12,642 nt of DNA, taken from positions 1 to 12,642 of the forward strand of contig JASLDB010000021.1 of NCBI GenBank assembly GCA_030151665.1, written 5' to 3'. Made by a program: the position numbers and the translations under genes. Of the stretch, positions 1 through 8,185 are shown piece by piece. Every line of letters starts with the position of its first letter. Position 1 is the stretch's first letter. The notes beneath the pieces are model-generated. The model made no database searches. It saw only the letters and a program-made list of their open reading frames with translations, and was not told where the DNA came from. Source of the stretch: Neisseriaceae bacterium. GTDB lineage: Bacteria; Pseudomonadota; Gammaproteobacteria; Burkholderiales; Neisseriaceae.

Positions 1-353
1 ATGTCTTAGACCAAAAGCTAAGTTCTAAAATATAACGAGCCGAGTAAGAATCAGCTGCTTTAGCACAAGGCAATGAAGTTTTGGATGTGGCTGAAAAACG
101 TGCACAAGAGTTAGGCTTAAGTAATTTAGGTCGACATTTGGCTGTTTCAACCAAAGGTGCTCGAGACATGGCACAACAGTTGGTTAATTTTGCCCAAAGT
201 GAAGAAGCTGATTTATTGGTATTAGGTACTCATGGTCGAACGGGGTTGATGCATTTGTTAATGGGCAGTTTTGCTGAAACTGTGATGCGCCAAAGCACAT
301 TACCATTGTTGGTGTTGCGTGGTGTGCCAGTTGAAGATCATGAAGATGATTAA
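1..353 (+). pseudogene. Universal stress protein (UspA family), C-terminal half; 5' part interrupted
   Basis: The open part of this frame (from codon 48) encodes the C-terminal half of a UspA-type protein. It shows the nucleotide-binding signature G-x2-G-x9-G-S (GTHG...MGS), the hydrophobic strand LLVLGTHGRTG, and the usual last strand LPLLVLRG. Usp proteins of this class are about 140-150 residues, act in the cytoplasm in stress survival, and with this motif usually bind ATP. Only about 100 residues are open here. Upstream, the same frame has TAA at 33-35 and 45-47, yet the codons between and before them still read like Usp-type sequence, so the gene looks broken. The only start the open frame offers is TTG at 81, without a visible Shine-Dalgarno sequence, and it would make a half-domain. 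The gene could also be a real frame with sequencing errors, or a gene cut by a rearrangement. The family call is firm; the pseudogene call is moderate because the true 5' end lies outside the window. Confidence 0.65.
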
Positions 354-370
354 TCTTCTATGGATAAATA

Positions 371-399
371 AAAAAAGTCGCTAATTTGGCGACTTTTTT
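371..399. terminator. Bidirectional rho-independent terminator
   Basis: A perfect 11-bp inverted repeat (AAAAAAGTCGC / GCGACTTTTTT) has a 7-nt loop and an A-run on one side and a T-run on the other, so it can work in both directions. It lies between the convergent ends of the Usp remnant (plus) and the secreted-protein gene (minus), and probably ends both transcripts. Confidence 0.85.
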
Positions 400-404
400 T
401 ATGG

Positions 405-1037
405 TTAACTATTTTTTATGGTTGTATTCTCAAGAGGGTCAGCATTAATATTGATGGGAATGCTAAATAAATATATGTTATCCAAGTATATAGCGGGGTC
501 ATTTTGATCCATTTGACCCATGCTATCAGGATTATAGGTGAAGTTAATCAGCAATAAGTAATCTTGATTGTCTTTTTTGAATTTTACTCGATAGTGATAG
601 CGATAGACTTGTTTAGAAAAACTCCTATCGACTTTGCCAAAGTGCTCAGTATTATTGGATGATGATTCCTTTTTTAAGCCAAAGCGCTGCTCGAATAGCT
701 TGATGGGAAAAATATTAATTGTCTTAATGTTACAGGAGATTTTGTTGGCAATTTCATTGGTATTGCCAATGATGCGAAATGAAGTTATATCATTGTCATT
801 AAAGGTGGATTGCCAATTATTCTGACCCTTATATTCTAAAAGAACTTTGCCAAAAATATTCTTTTCCGTTTCTAATGATCTTTTGCCTTGTATAATATCC
901 ATGGCTGCCCCCAGTTGTTGTAATAGCTTTTCTTGTTGTGGGGTAACATGTGTAGCTGCAGTAGTCGTGTTTTGTGCCATCGCGACGGATGATAGACAGG
1001 TCAGCAAAACTATCCAAGAAAGAAAAAAACGTTGCAC
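405..1037 (-). CDS. Predicted secreted/periplasmic protein of unknown function
   Basis: I do not recognise this 210-residue protein. Residues 1-21 form a good Sec signal peptide: a Gln-Arg start, a hydrophobic core and a Ala-Met-Ala cleavage site before Gln22. There is no convincing lipobox. The mature part begins with a polar Thr/Ala stretch, then a helix-like segment (about 33-60), and then a basic, Asn- and Lys-rich region with alternating strands (about 65-200), in the style of small periplasmic beta proteins. Only one cysteine remains in the mature part (near residue 102), so no disulfide within one chain is likely. The start is GTG at 1037, supported by an AAGGAA ribosome site 8 nt upstream. 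It is a single-gene unit: its own extended -10 promoter lies just upstream, a terminator behind that separates it from relA, and another lies after its stop. Codon use is more AT-rich than in the housekeeping neighbours, which may indicate a lineage-specific gene. Confidence 0.75.
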   Translation of the reverse strand: MQRFFLSWIVLLTCLSSVAMAQNTTTAATHVTPQQEKLLQQLGAAMDIIQGKRSLETEKNIFGKVLLEYKGQNNWQSTFNDNDITSFRIIGNTNEIANKISCNIKTINIFPIKLFEQRFGLKKESSSNNTEHFGKVDRSFSKQVYRYHYRVKFKKDNQDYLLLINFTYNPDSMGQMDQNDPAIYLDNIYLFSIPININADPLENTTIKNS

Positions 1038-1077
1038 GGAAAAAGTTCCTTAAGACTGGCTAGAAAATATATCAGCT

Positions 1078-1086
1078 AGTATAGCA
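1078..1086 (-). promoter_or_regulatory. Extended -10 promoter element for the secreted-protein gene
   Basis: On the minus strand this reads TGC-TATACT, an extended -10 hexamer matching TATAAT at five of six positions, about 40 nt upstream of the GTG start. No clear -35 element is seen at 17 nt, which suits an extended -10 promoter. A small dyad AGCAT-TGTC-ATGCT (1083-1096) overlaps it and could be an operator, but this is weak. Confidence 0.5.
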
Positions 1087-1176
1087 TTGTCATGCTAGAT
1101 TGGCTGCTAGTCTTGATTTTTTTGGGCTGATATTATTTGTCGGTTGGTTTACGGATGAGGTGAGGCAGTAGCAAAT

Positions 1177-1209
1177 AAAAAAGCGCTTATTGTTGATAAG
1201 CGCTTTTTT
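1177..1209. terminator. Rho-independent terminator after relA (symmetric)
   Basis: A perfect 14-bp inverted repeat (AAAAAAGCGCTTAT / ATAAGCGCTTTTTT) with a 5-nt loop starts 2 nt after the relA stop codon. On the minus strand the stem ends in a U-run, so it should end relA transcription and keep it out of the downstream secreted-protein gene. Confidence 0.88.
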
Positions 1210-1211
1210 AT

Positions 1212-3419
1212 TTATAAACGGGTGACAGCCATTACACCTTTAATATCGGTTAGTGCAGCCAAAACCCGAGGTAAATCGTGGACTTGTTGTACCTCGACGG
1301 TAAAGCGCATACTGGCAACCAAATCTTTACTCAAGGTTTGTACAGCGATGACATTGAGTTTGTTGCGTGAAAACAAGTCGGATACATCTCGCAATAAACC
1401 ATTTCGATCATGGGCACGTACTTCGATATCGATAGGGAAAATACTGCCATCGGTTTTGTCAGCCCAGGAAGCTGCAACCACTTTTTCAGGGTGTTCTTCA
1501 GCTAGGTATTCAAATCCATCACAATTTTGACGGTGCACTGAAATGCCACGACCTTTGGTGACAAAACCAATGATCTGATCAGGTGGTGCGGGTTTACAGC
1601 ATTTTGCTAACACAGTTAATAAGCCATCTTCACCATCAATCAGTACAGCATTCTTACTGGTTTTGGCGCGACTTTGCTTGACGATTTTGTCTGCGGTGAT
1701 GGGCACAGGCTCTGGGGTCATTTGTTTTTGGATATAGCGGCCAACAGCTTGCGGGCTAATGTCGCCTTGACCCAATGCCAAGTACAAATCATCGATTTTA
1801 TCAAAACCTAAGGCTTCAGCCAGGTTTTGCCAATTGGGCTTGCCATTGATACGGGCGATTTGCTTTTCAAATAAATTTTTGCCAGTTTCTCGGGTTGCAT
1901 CGGCATTTTGTTGGCGAATATAAGCCCGAATTTTACTGGTGGCTTTATTGCTTTTTACCCAGCCATCCAAGAGCCAATTTAATGATGGACCACCTTGTTT
2001 TGCGGTTAGGATTTCAACCCGTTGGCCATTTTCCAATGGGGTAGATAAAGGAACGATTTGCCCATTAACTTTGGCACCTCGGCATCGGTCACCAATGCCA
2101 GAATGCACGGCATAGGCAAAGTCAATGGGTGTTGCACCGTAGGGCAAGGATAGCACTTTGCCTTGTGGGGTTAAGACGTAGATGGTGTCGTTGAATAATT
2201 CGGTTTGAAAAGCAGTAGCCAAATCGTTTTTATCAGATTCAGCCATGGTTTCACGCCAATCCAATAATTGACGCAGCCAAGCAATTTTTTGCTCATACGC
2301 ACTGTCACCTTGACCACCTTCTTTGTAGCGCCAGTGAGCGGCCACACCAAATTCGGCAAATTCATGCATATCAAAAGTGCGGATTTGGATTTCGACACCT
2401 TTGTTGTCTGGACCAATGACCACTGTGTGTAAACTTTGATAATCGTTGGCTTTGGGTTGGGCGATGTAGTCATCAAACTCGCCAGGGATAGGTTGCCACA
2501 TATTGTGGATAACACCCAATGTGGTATAGCATTCAGGAATGGTGTCTACCAATACCCTAACAGCACGAATATCATACAAACCGGAGAAATCCAATTTTTT
2601 CTTGACCATTTTTTTGTAAATGGAATAGATGTGTTTGGGTCGACCAGCCACCTCACAATGAATATTTTGTTTACCCAATTCGTTTTCAATAATGCCCACA
2701 ACATTGTCGATATAATCAATACGTTCAATGCGTTTTTCATCTAATAATTTGGCAATTTTGCTGTAGGTTTCAGGGTCTGTATGGCGAAAACACAAGTCTT
2801 CCAGTTCCCATTTGATTTGCCAAACCCCCAAACGATTGGCCAATGGAGAAAAAATATCCATGGTTTCTTTGGCAACAGCTCGGTTTAAGGCCAAATCTTT
2901 GGAATTGGATAAGTAATGCATGGTGCGAGTGCGCACAGCAAGCTTAATCAACACCACGCGAATATCAGATACCATGGCCAAAAGCATTTTGCGCATGGTT
3001 TCAGCTTGTTGGTTTTTTTCTTCGGGTGTATTGAGCTTTTCAACACTGGCAAATTCGGTCAGTTTTTCAATTTGGTCAATGCCCAAAACCAAGTCAGCGA
3101 TAGCTGTACCAAAATTTTCTTGTAAAAGTGGCTGCCAGTTATCCACATAAACAGGCATTTCCGACAACAAAGTAGCCGATACGGAATCGGCCAATAGATT
3201 AAAGTCAGAAACGATTAGACTGGCTGTCAATAAATGCGGAATGAGTGGTTCGCCAACCAGTGTTTGGGCATTGGCAGGATAGTGCTGCATAGCAAAATGC
3301 AACGCATGGGTGACAGTTTGAATGTCTTTCTCACTAAACTCAGTGGGCAGATTGCTCAACCAAGTTGCTTCGTCAGTAACAGAAACGAATTGAGAGCCTT
3401 TGCGAACCACGGCAACCAT
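1212..3419 (-). CDS. relA: RelA, (p)ppGpp synthetase I (GTP pyrophosphokinase)
   Basis: This protein makes (p)ppGpp from ATP and GTP/GDP on stalled ribosomes during amino-acid starvation. At 735 residues it has the normal RelA length and the domain order is complete. The N-terminal pseudo-hydrolase domain (about 30-200) has lost the HD motif. The synthetase domain (about 255-370) has RPKHIYSIYKK, the YQSLH motif (327-331) and EIQIRT. TGS follows (about 410-472), then a helical/zinc-finger region with Cys-Cys at 607-608, and a C-terminal ACT domain (about 661-735). The acidic EFDD at 314-317 is the EXDD signature of monofunctional RelA, whereas bifunctional SpoT/Rel has RXKD there. With the missing HD this argues for synthesis only. 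ATG at 3419 has a weak AAGAAG ribosome site. The gene has its own strong promoter and terminator, so it is probably monocistronic. The family call is very secure. Confidence 0.96.
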   Translation of the reverse strand: MVAVVRKGSQFVSVTDEATWLSNLPTEFSEKDIQTVTHALHFAMQHYPANAQTLVGEPLIPHLLTASLIVSDFNLLADSVSATLLSEMPVYVDNWQPLLQENFGTAIADLVLGIDQIEKLTEFASVEKLNTPEEKNQQAETMRKMLLAMVSDIRVVLIKLAVRTRTMHYLSNSKDLALNRAVAKETMDIFSPLANRLGVWQIKWELEDLCFRHTDPETYSKIAKLLDEKRIERIDYIDNVVGIIENELGKQNIHCEVAGRPKHIYSIYKKMVKKKLDFSGLYDIRAVRVLVDTIPECYTTLGVIHNMWQPIPGEFDDYIAQPKANDYQSLHTVVIGPDNKGVEIQIRTFDMHEFAEFGVAAHWRYKEGGQGDSAYEQKIAWLRQLLDWRETMAESDKNDLATAFQTELFNDTIYVLTPQGKVLSLPYGATPIDFAYAVHSGIGDRCRGAKVNGQIVPLSTPLENGQRVEILTAKQGGPSLNWLLDGWVKSNKATSKIRAYIRQQNADATRETGKNLFEKQIARINGKPNWQNLAEALGFDKIDDLYLALGQGDISPQAVGRYIQKQMTPEPVPITADKIVKQSRAKTSKNAVLIDGEDGLLTVLAKCCKPAPPDQIIGFVTKGRGISVHRQNCDGFEYLAEEHPEKVVAASWADKTDGSIFPIDIEVRAHDRNGLLRDVSDLFSRNKLNVIAVQTLSKDLVASMRFTVEVQQVHDLPRVLAALTDIKGVMAVTRL

Positions 3420-3457
3420 AATCAGTCTTCTTATCTATAAGGGCAAGGGGATGTGTT

Positions 3458-3486
3458 ATTTTAGCGAAAATGATAGCTTGTGCCAA
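3458..3486 (-). promoter_or_regulatory. sigma70-type promoter of relA
   Basis: On the minus strand, TTGGCA (-35, at 3486-3481) is followed by exactly 17 nt and TAAAAT (-10, at 3463-3458). Each hexamer matches the consensus at five of six positions. The start of transcription would fall near 3451, giving a leader of about 30 nt before the relA ATG. Confidence 0.65.
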
Positions 3487-3519
3487 TGCAAGACACCATT
3501 GAATCGCGGTTAATTTGGC

Positions 3520-4731
3520 TTATCTCACTAAATCGGGGTTTTTGGTTTTCATAAACACAAAGGCAATGCTCATTGAACTCAATTGTGCAATGAAAAGTGC
3601 CATGGCAGTAGCGTTCCAACCACCCCAGATAAAGGTGATGCCACAAACAGTCGCACCCAATGTGCCACCAAAGTAATACGACATATTGTATAAACCAGTG
3701 GCCAAAGAGCGACCCTCGCTAATTCGACTGGTGACAAAGCCAATGGTGCTCGATTGGGTAATGAATACACCGGTGGATAAAACGGCCAAACCAATCACAA
3801 TCACCCACAGTTGACTGGATAATGTGGCTAAAATTCCCATGCTAGAAAAAGTTAATGCCATGATGATGGTTTTTCGGGGGCCAAAACGCTGTACCAACCA
3901 AGATGCTAGAGGGGTGATGACAGTACCCAGTAAATACACCACAAAAATATTGGCCAATTGTCCTGAATTCAAAGCAAATGGCTCTTGTGCTAAATACACG
4001 TTGATATAAGTAAATCCGCCCACTAAAGAGAAAAATACACATGCGCCTGTTGCACAGGCAGCCAAAAGATGGGGATTTTTGAGGTGGCCACCCAGTGTGT
4101 GAAATGCTTTTTTGACATCACGATTGGCGGTGAATAAGTGTGAGTTGGGTAAATAACGCATGACAATTAAGGCACCCATGAAATTCAATGCACCCAGTAC
4201 CCAAAATGCTTCTCGCCAACCCAGTATTTCTTCTAAGTGTCCAGTAATAAATCGCCCCAAAAATCCACCCAACACCGAGCCTGAAACATAAAGGGCGATT
4301 AATTTGGTCATGGTTTTTCCACGAAATTCTTCACCTAGATAAGCCATCATAACCACTGTCATGCCAGGGACCAATAGACCTTGGATAAACCGCAAAATCA
4401 AAATGCTGTTAATGTCTTGGGCAAAGCCAATCAAGATGGTTGGAATTGACAATAAAATGACTGATGAAACAATAAAAATTTTGCGGCCAATGGCGTCGGA
4501 TAACATACCAATAAAAGGTGAGATGATGGCAATGGCCAAAACAGTAATACCAACAGTTTGCCCAGCTTTGTCTGCACCAATGTGAAAATCCACCATGACT
4601 GTTGGCAAAATAGATTGAATGGAATAAACATTAATAAAAGCAAAAATCCCCACCAGCATGGCCACTAACATTAACATGGCGGAGGGTTGACTATGGGGAT
4701 TATGGGTAGAAAGATTGGTGGTGTTACACAT
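3520..4731 (-). CDS. MFS transporter, YnfM-like DHA1-type efflux/exporter family
   Basis: A major facilitator superfamily protein of the inner membrane, about 403 residues, with hydrophobic blocks consistent with twelve transmembrane helices. The loop after helix 2 carries the MFS motif A (G-M-L-S-D-A-I-G-R-K), and the related half-motif appears in the second half (LVQRFGPRK). The overall sequence resembles YnfM-type 12-TM proton antiporters; the substrate cannot be read from sequence. Two starts are possible: TTG at 4740 directly after an in-frame TAG, or ATG at 4731 three codons later. Neither has a good Shine-Dalgarno sequence, and I chose the ATG. The gene has its own promoter upstream and is followed by about 100 nt before relA, so it is probably a separate transcript. 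Nothing links it functionally to relA or mutY. Confidence 0.88.
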   Translation of the reverse strand: MCNTTNLSTHNPHSQPSAMLMLVAMLVGIFAFINVYSIQSILPTVMVDFHIGADKAGQTVGITVLAIAIISPFIGMLSDAIGRKIFIVSSVILLSIPTILIGFAQDINSILILRFIQGLLVPGMTVVMMAYLGEEFRGKTMTKLIALYVSGSVLGGFLGRFITGHLEEILGWREAFWVLGALNFMGALIVMRYLPNSHLFTANRDVKKAFHTLGGHLKNPHLLAACATGACVFFSLVGGFTYINVYLAQEPFALNSGQLANIFVVYLLGTVITPLASWLVQRFGPRKTIIMALTFSSMGILATLSSQLWVIVIGLAVLSTGVFITQSSTIGFVTSRISEGRSLATGLYNMSYYFGGTLGATVCGITFIWGGWNATAMALFIAQLSSMSIAFVFMKTKNPDLVR

Positions 4732-4768
4732 AGGGTTCAACTAATCATGATAATCGGCAAGACTATTG

Positions 4769-4797
4769 TTTATACGCTGATTCTAATGGTTTGTAAA
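4769..4797 (-). promoter_or_regulatory. sigma70-type promoter of the MFS transporter gene
   Basis: On the minus strand, TTTACA (-35, at 4797-4792), a 17-nt spacer and TATAAA (-10, at 4774-4769) each match the consensus at five of six positions. Transcription would start near 4762, about 20-30 nt before the possible start codons. Confidence 0.65.
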
Positions 4798-4815
4798 AAA
4801 GACTGATTTGGGTTT

Positions 4816-5877
4816 TTAGGGGGTTAAATGTTTTTGTAAATATTGGCTAAATGGCTTTGGGATGCCCATTTGTAAAATTGCATCAATGCATAAGGATTGT
4901 TTGTGTAAAGGGTGCTCTATTGATAAGCCTGTGTAGCGAAGTGGTGTAATGCTTAGGCTGCGATGTGTTAATTGGTGTGAAAATGACATCTCTTCGGTAA
5001 AGTCAGTTAAAGACAATTGTTGTTGTTGCAGCCATTGTTCTGCTGTTGTTAAACCTTCAAATGATGGACAGCAAAACAATTGGCTCCAAATGCCTGTTTT
5101 AGGTCTTTTTTCTAAATACAATTGACCATCGGTAAAGGTGATAATCAACCAAAAGTACTCGACAGCTTTGACTTTGGTTACTTGCTTTTTGCGGGGTAAA
5201 ACAGCAGTTAAATCTTGTGCTTTGGCTAGGCAAATTTCACTCATGGGGCACAGTAGGCACAAGGGTTTGCTGCGTTTGCAGATGGTTGCACCCAGATCCA
5301 TGAGTCCTTGGGTATACGAAGGCATATCGTGAGGTGAGGTGGGTAGCATCTCTTCTGCATGTTGCCACATGCTTTGTTGAAATGCTTTGTCTTCTGGTAA
5401 GCCATCTAATGCCAATACTCGGCTCAATACCCGCTTCACATTACCATCCAAAATGGTTTCTCTTTGTTGGTAGGCAAAAGCAGCAATGGCGGCAGCGGTG
5501 GTTCGACCTACGCCTTTTAATGTTTCTAATTGGGTTCGCTCGCGGGGGAATTGACCATCAAATAATTGAACCACTTGTTGTGCTGCTGCATGCAAGTTTT
5601 TGGCTCGGCTGTAATAGCCTAAACCTGCCCACAAGGCAAAAACATCGTCTATGTGGGCATGGGCTAAATCATGAACCGTTGGAAAGGTAGCCAAGAAACG
5701 GGGATAGTAATCCAATACCGTGCTAACCTGTGTTTGTTGTAGCATGATTTCGGATAGCCAAATTTTATAAGGATCACTGACTTGCCAAGGCAGATTATGT
5801 CGCCCATGAGTTTTTTGCCAAATCAGTAAATTGTGTGCAAAGATTTCTTTAATTTTTGTTAAATTTTGTAAGGACAT
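4816..5877 (-). CDS. mutY: MutY, A/G-specific adenine DNA glycosylase
   Basis: MutY removes adenine mispaired with 8-oxoguanine in base-excision repair. The 353-residue protein has the usual length and all key parts. The catalytic Glu43 lies in WLSEIMLQQTQV, and the helix-hairpin-helix is at about 117-133 (LKGVGRTTAAAI). The catalytic Asp144 is in ILDGNVKRV, and the four cysteines of the iron-sulfur cluster (Cys200-x6-Cys207-x2-Cys210-x5-Cys216) are present. The C-terminal NUDIX-like domain that recognises 8-oxoG spans about 235-350 and includes LEKRPKTGIW and the FSH loop at 299-301. ATG at 5877 follows an in-frame TGA closely; the ribosome site is weak (GGCGG). It is divergent from the rRNA methyltransferase gene with only 67 bp between them. 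The MFS gene downstream has its own promoter, so mutY is probably not in an operon with it. Confidence 0.96.
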   Translation of the reverse strand: MSLQNLTKIKEIFAHNLLIWQKTHGRHNLPWQVSDPYKIWLSEIMLQQTQVSTVLDYYPRFLATFPTVHDLAHAHIDDVFALWAGLGYYSRAKNLHAAAQQVVQLFDGQFPRERTQLETLKGVGRTTAAAIAAFAYQQRETILDGNVKRVLSRVLALDGLPEDKAFQQSMWQHAEEMLPTSPHDMPSYTQGLMDLGATICKRSKPLCLLCPMSEICLAKAQDLTAVLPRKKQVTKVKAVEYFWLIITFTDGQLYLEKRPKTGIWSQLFCCPSFEGLTTAEQWLQQQQLSLTDFTEEMSFSHQLTHRSLSITPLRYTGLSIEHPLHKQSLCIDAILQMGIPKPFSQYLQKHLTP

Positions 5878-5944
5878 AAACCGCCATCATCAGTCAGGAC
5901 TTAAGGTACAATAGCAGCTTATTTTGACACACTTTGAGTAAAAA

Positions 5945-7090
5945 ATGGCTGAATTTAATCTCTTTATTCCTTGTCCACGTGGTTTAGAAAGTGCATTGGC
6001 AACTGAACTGGCGACTTTATCTTGTCAGGCAATTGAAACGACAGATGGCGGTGTGGCCTGCCAAGGTGATTGGGCTGAAGTGTATGCCATTAACTTGCAT
6101 TCACGGGTGGCGAGCCGCGTTTTGATTGAGGTGGGCTATGGTCGCTACCGCAGCGAAAACGATATTTACAATGTGGCGAAGAAAGTGGATTGGCCAAGTT
6201 GTTTTTCAGTTGATGACACCATCAAAGTAAAAGTAGAAGCCAAACGCAGTCCCTTGCGCCGTTTGGATGTTGCAGCTTTGAAAATTAAAGACGCAGTATG
6301 TGATGTGTTTCGTGATGCCTACGGTAAGCGTCCTAGCGTTGATAAGCATAAACCTGATGTCCGTGTACAAGCATTTTTGTCTTATGAGACAGTAACCTTG
6401 TATGTGGATACCAGTGGTGAGGCTTTGTTTAAGCGTGGCTATCGAGCCGGTACAGGCGATGCACCTTTGCGTGAAAACCTAGCAGCTGGCATGTTAATGT
6501 TAGCCGGTTACGATGGTTCACAAACCTTCTTAGACCCCATGAGTGGTAGTGGTACGATTGCGATTGAAGCGGCAATGATTGCCAGTTCCATGGCACCTGG
6601 TCTTTTACGTGATTTTGCATTTGAACGGTTGAATGGTTTCAGTGAAGCAGCTTGGTTGGCACAGTTGCAAGCGGCTAAGGCAATGATTAAACAGCCTAAA
6701 TCCAAGATTTACGCAGGGGACATTAATCGCTTTGTGCTCAAAGAAGCTATAAATAATGCACAAAATGCTTATGTTAATGATTACATTGATTTTAAAACCA
6801 AAGATATTTTAGAATGGAATTCCTTGGGTGACACAGGTCTGATTGTTTCAAACCCACCTTATGGTGTGCGTTTGGAAGATGAAGCCTTTTTGCAATCTTT
6901 GTACCCACAAATGGGCAGTTGGTTAAAGCAAAACTTTACTGGCTGGACTGCTGCATTTTTAAGTGCAGACATGGGTTTAGGCAAAGGCATGCGTTTGTCA
7001 CCTCGAAACAAATACCCATTATTCAATGGCAATTTAGATTGCCGTTTATTTGTCCTCGAACTGGTGGCTGGCTCGAATCGACGAAAATAA
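5945..7090 (+). CDS. THUMP-domain class I SAM-dependent RNA methyltransferase (RlmL-like, single domain)
   Basis: Predicted 23S rRNA guanine-N2 methyltransferase resembling the N-terminal half of Escherichia coli RlmKL, which modifies G2445. In this 381-residue protein a THUMP RNA-binding region (about 45-155) precedes a UPF0020-type catalytic domain. The SAM-binding loop is DPMSGSGT (197-204), an acidic residue follows strand 2 (AGDIN, about 257-261), and the catalytic motif IV is NPPYG (303-307). The length fits the stand-alone proteins; the RlmK half is absent. ATG at 5945 follows a weak GAG ribosome site. A TACAAT -10-like hexamer at 5907-5912 lacks a good -35, so the promoter is uncertain. 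ddh starts 46 nt after the stop with no terminator between, so the two may be cotranscribed. The exact target nucleotide is inferred from homology. Confidence 0.9.
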   Translation: MAEFNLFIPCPRGLESALATELATLSCQAIETTDGGVACQGDWAEVYAINLHSRVASRVLIEVGYGRYRSENDIYNVAKKVDWPSCFSVDDTIKVKVEAKRSPLRRLDVAALKIKDAVCDVFRDAYGKRPSVDKHKPDVRVQAFLSYETVTLYVDTSGEALFKRGYRAGTGDAPLRENLAAGMLMLAGYDGSQTFLDPMSGSGTIAIEAAMIASSMAPGLLRDFAFERLNGFSEAAWLAQLQAAKAMIKQPKSKIYAGDINRFVLKEAINNAQNAYVNDYIDFKTKDILEWNSLGDTGLIVSNPPYGVRLEDEAFLQSLYPQMGSWLKQNFTGWTAAFLSADMGLGKGMRLSPRNKYPLFNGNLDCRLFVLELVAGSNRRK

Positions 7091-7136
7091 TGAGGATACT
7101 AATTTTGTCAATTTAGATGAAGAAAGAAAGTTTACA

Positions 7137-8120
7137 ATGGAAAAAATTCGCGTAGGCATAGTCGGCCACGGTAATTTGGGTCGTGGTGTAGAAGCTTCGA
7201 TTGCCCAAAATCCTGATATGGAATTGGTGGCAGTATTCACCCGTCGCTCACCAGACAGTTTGGTTATCAATACCCAAGGTGCTGCTGTTGTATCGATGGA
7301 CAATATTGCTGATTACCAAGGTAAAATTGATGTATTGATCTTGTGTGGTGGTTCGCGCAGTGATTTACCAGAGCAAGGACCTGTGTTGTCTAAATTATTC
7401 AATACAGTTGATAGCTTTGATACCCACGCTAAAATCCCTGAATACTTTGAAGCTTTAGATCAATCTGCAGCACCAACCAAACACGTGGCATTGTTGTCTG
7501 TGGGTTGGGATCCAGGTTTGTTCTCATTGAATCGCTTAATGGGCGAAGCGGTATTGCCAGTTGGTGAAACCTATACATTCTGGGGCAAAGGCTTGAGCCA
7601 AGGTCACTCTGATGCTATTCGCCGTGTGGCTGGTGTGGCTGGTGGTGTACAATACACCATTCCATCTGAAGATGCGATGGCGCGTGTTCGTGCTGGTGAG
7701 CAACCCAAATTAAGCACCCGTGAAAAACATTTGCGTGAGTGCTGGGTGGTATTGGAAGCGGGTGCTGATGAAGCGGCTGTGCGCGACACTATTGTGAATA
7801 TGCCTGATTATTTCTCAGATTACGACACTGTGGTGAATTTTATTGATGCAGAAACCCTCAAACGTGATCACAATACCATGCCTCATGGTGGCTTTGTAAT
7901 TCGTTCTGGCATTACAGCTCAAGACACCAAGCAAGTATTGGAGTTTTCTTTGAATTTGGGCAGCAATCCTGAATTTACTTCAAGTGTATTGGTGGCGTAT
8001 GCTCGTGCCGTTCATCGCTTGGCTAAAGCAGGTGATGTTGGCGCCAAAACCGTGTATGACATTCCTTTGGGTTTGTTGTCACCAAAAACTGCAGCGCAAT
8101 TGCGTAAAGAATTGCTTTAA
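7137..8120 (+). CDS. ddh: meso-Diaminopimelate D-dehydrogenase
   Basis: Ddh catalyses the NADPH-dependent reductive amination of tetrahydrodipicolinate to meso-DAP in one step, bypassing the acylated route to peptidoglycan precursor and lysine. The 327-residue protein has the Rossmann loop GHGNLG (residues 10-15) and the conserved blocks SRSDLPEQGP, GWDPGLFSLNR, FWGKGLSQGHSDAIRR, YTIPSEDA, MPDYF and MPHGG. These closely parallel the Corynebacterium glutamicum enzyme (about 320 residues) as I remember it. The frame is open further upstream, to 7050, but that part overlaps the methyltransferase gene and is not Ddh-like. ATG at 7137 is preceded by a GAAAG ribosome site and starts directly with the Rossmann strand. 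No promoter is obvious in the 46-nt gap, so transcription from the methyltransferase promoter is likely. No terminator is seen after its stop. The call is secure. Confidence 0.95.
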   Translation: MEKIRVGIVGHGNLGRGVEASIAQNPDMELVAVFTRRSPDSLVINTQGAAVVSMDNIADYQGKIDVLILCGGSRSDLPEQGPVLSKLFNTVDSFDTHAKIPEYFEALDQSAAPTKHVALLSVGWDPGLFSLNRLMGEAVLPVGETYTFWGKGLSQGHSDAIRRVAGVAGGVQYTIPSEDAMARVRAGEQPKLSTREKHLRECWVVLEAGADEAAVRDTIVNMPDYFSDYDTVVNFIDAETLKRDHNTMPHGGFVIRSGITAQDTKQVLEFSLNLGSNPEFTSSVLVAYARAVHRLAKAGDVGAKTVYDIPLGLLSPKTAAQLRKELL

Positions 8121-8132
8121 GTCACTGGTGAT

Positions 8133-8162
8133 TTGAGCCAAAATACGGTAATGTACTACTAT
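8133..8162 (+). promoter_or_regulatory. Possible promoter of the small cysteine-bearing protein gene
   Basis: TTGAGC (8133-8138) and TACTAT (8157-8162) are separated by 18 nt; each matches the sigma70 consensus at four of six positions. They lie in the 65-nt gap after ddh and could drive the following gene, or that gene may be read through from ddh. Confidence 0.3.
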
Positions 8163-8185
8163 ATCTTTATGACATAGGGGTTTTA

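Noticed and set aside
4732..4740. TTG start for the MFS protein three codons upstream
   Set aside because: It directly follows an in-frame TAG and has no ribosome site; not excluded, but ATG 4731 is the simpler choice.
3420..5877. mutY-MFS-relA as one operon
   Set aside because: The MFS gene and relA each have a well-formed promoter in the gap before them, and the functions are unrelated.
5878..5944. Well-defined divergent promoters for mutY and the methyltransferase gene
   Set aside because: Only weak -10-like hexamers (TACAAT plus, TATTGT minus) without -35 partners; too weak to list as features.
7050..7136. Upstream extension of ddh
   Set aside because: The frame is open, but it overlaps the methyltransferase gene and is not Ddh-like; ATG 7137 has a ribosome site and starts at the Rossmann strand.
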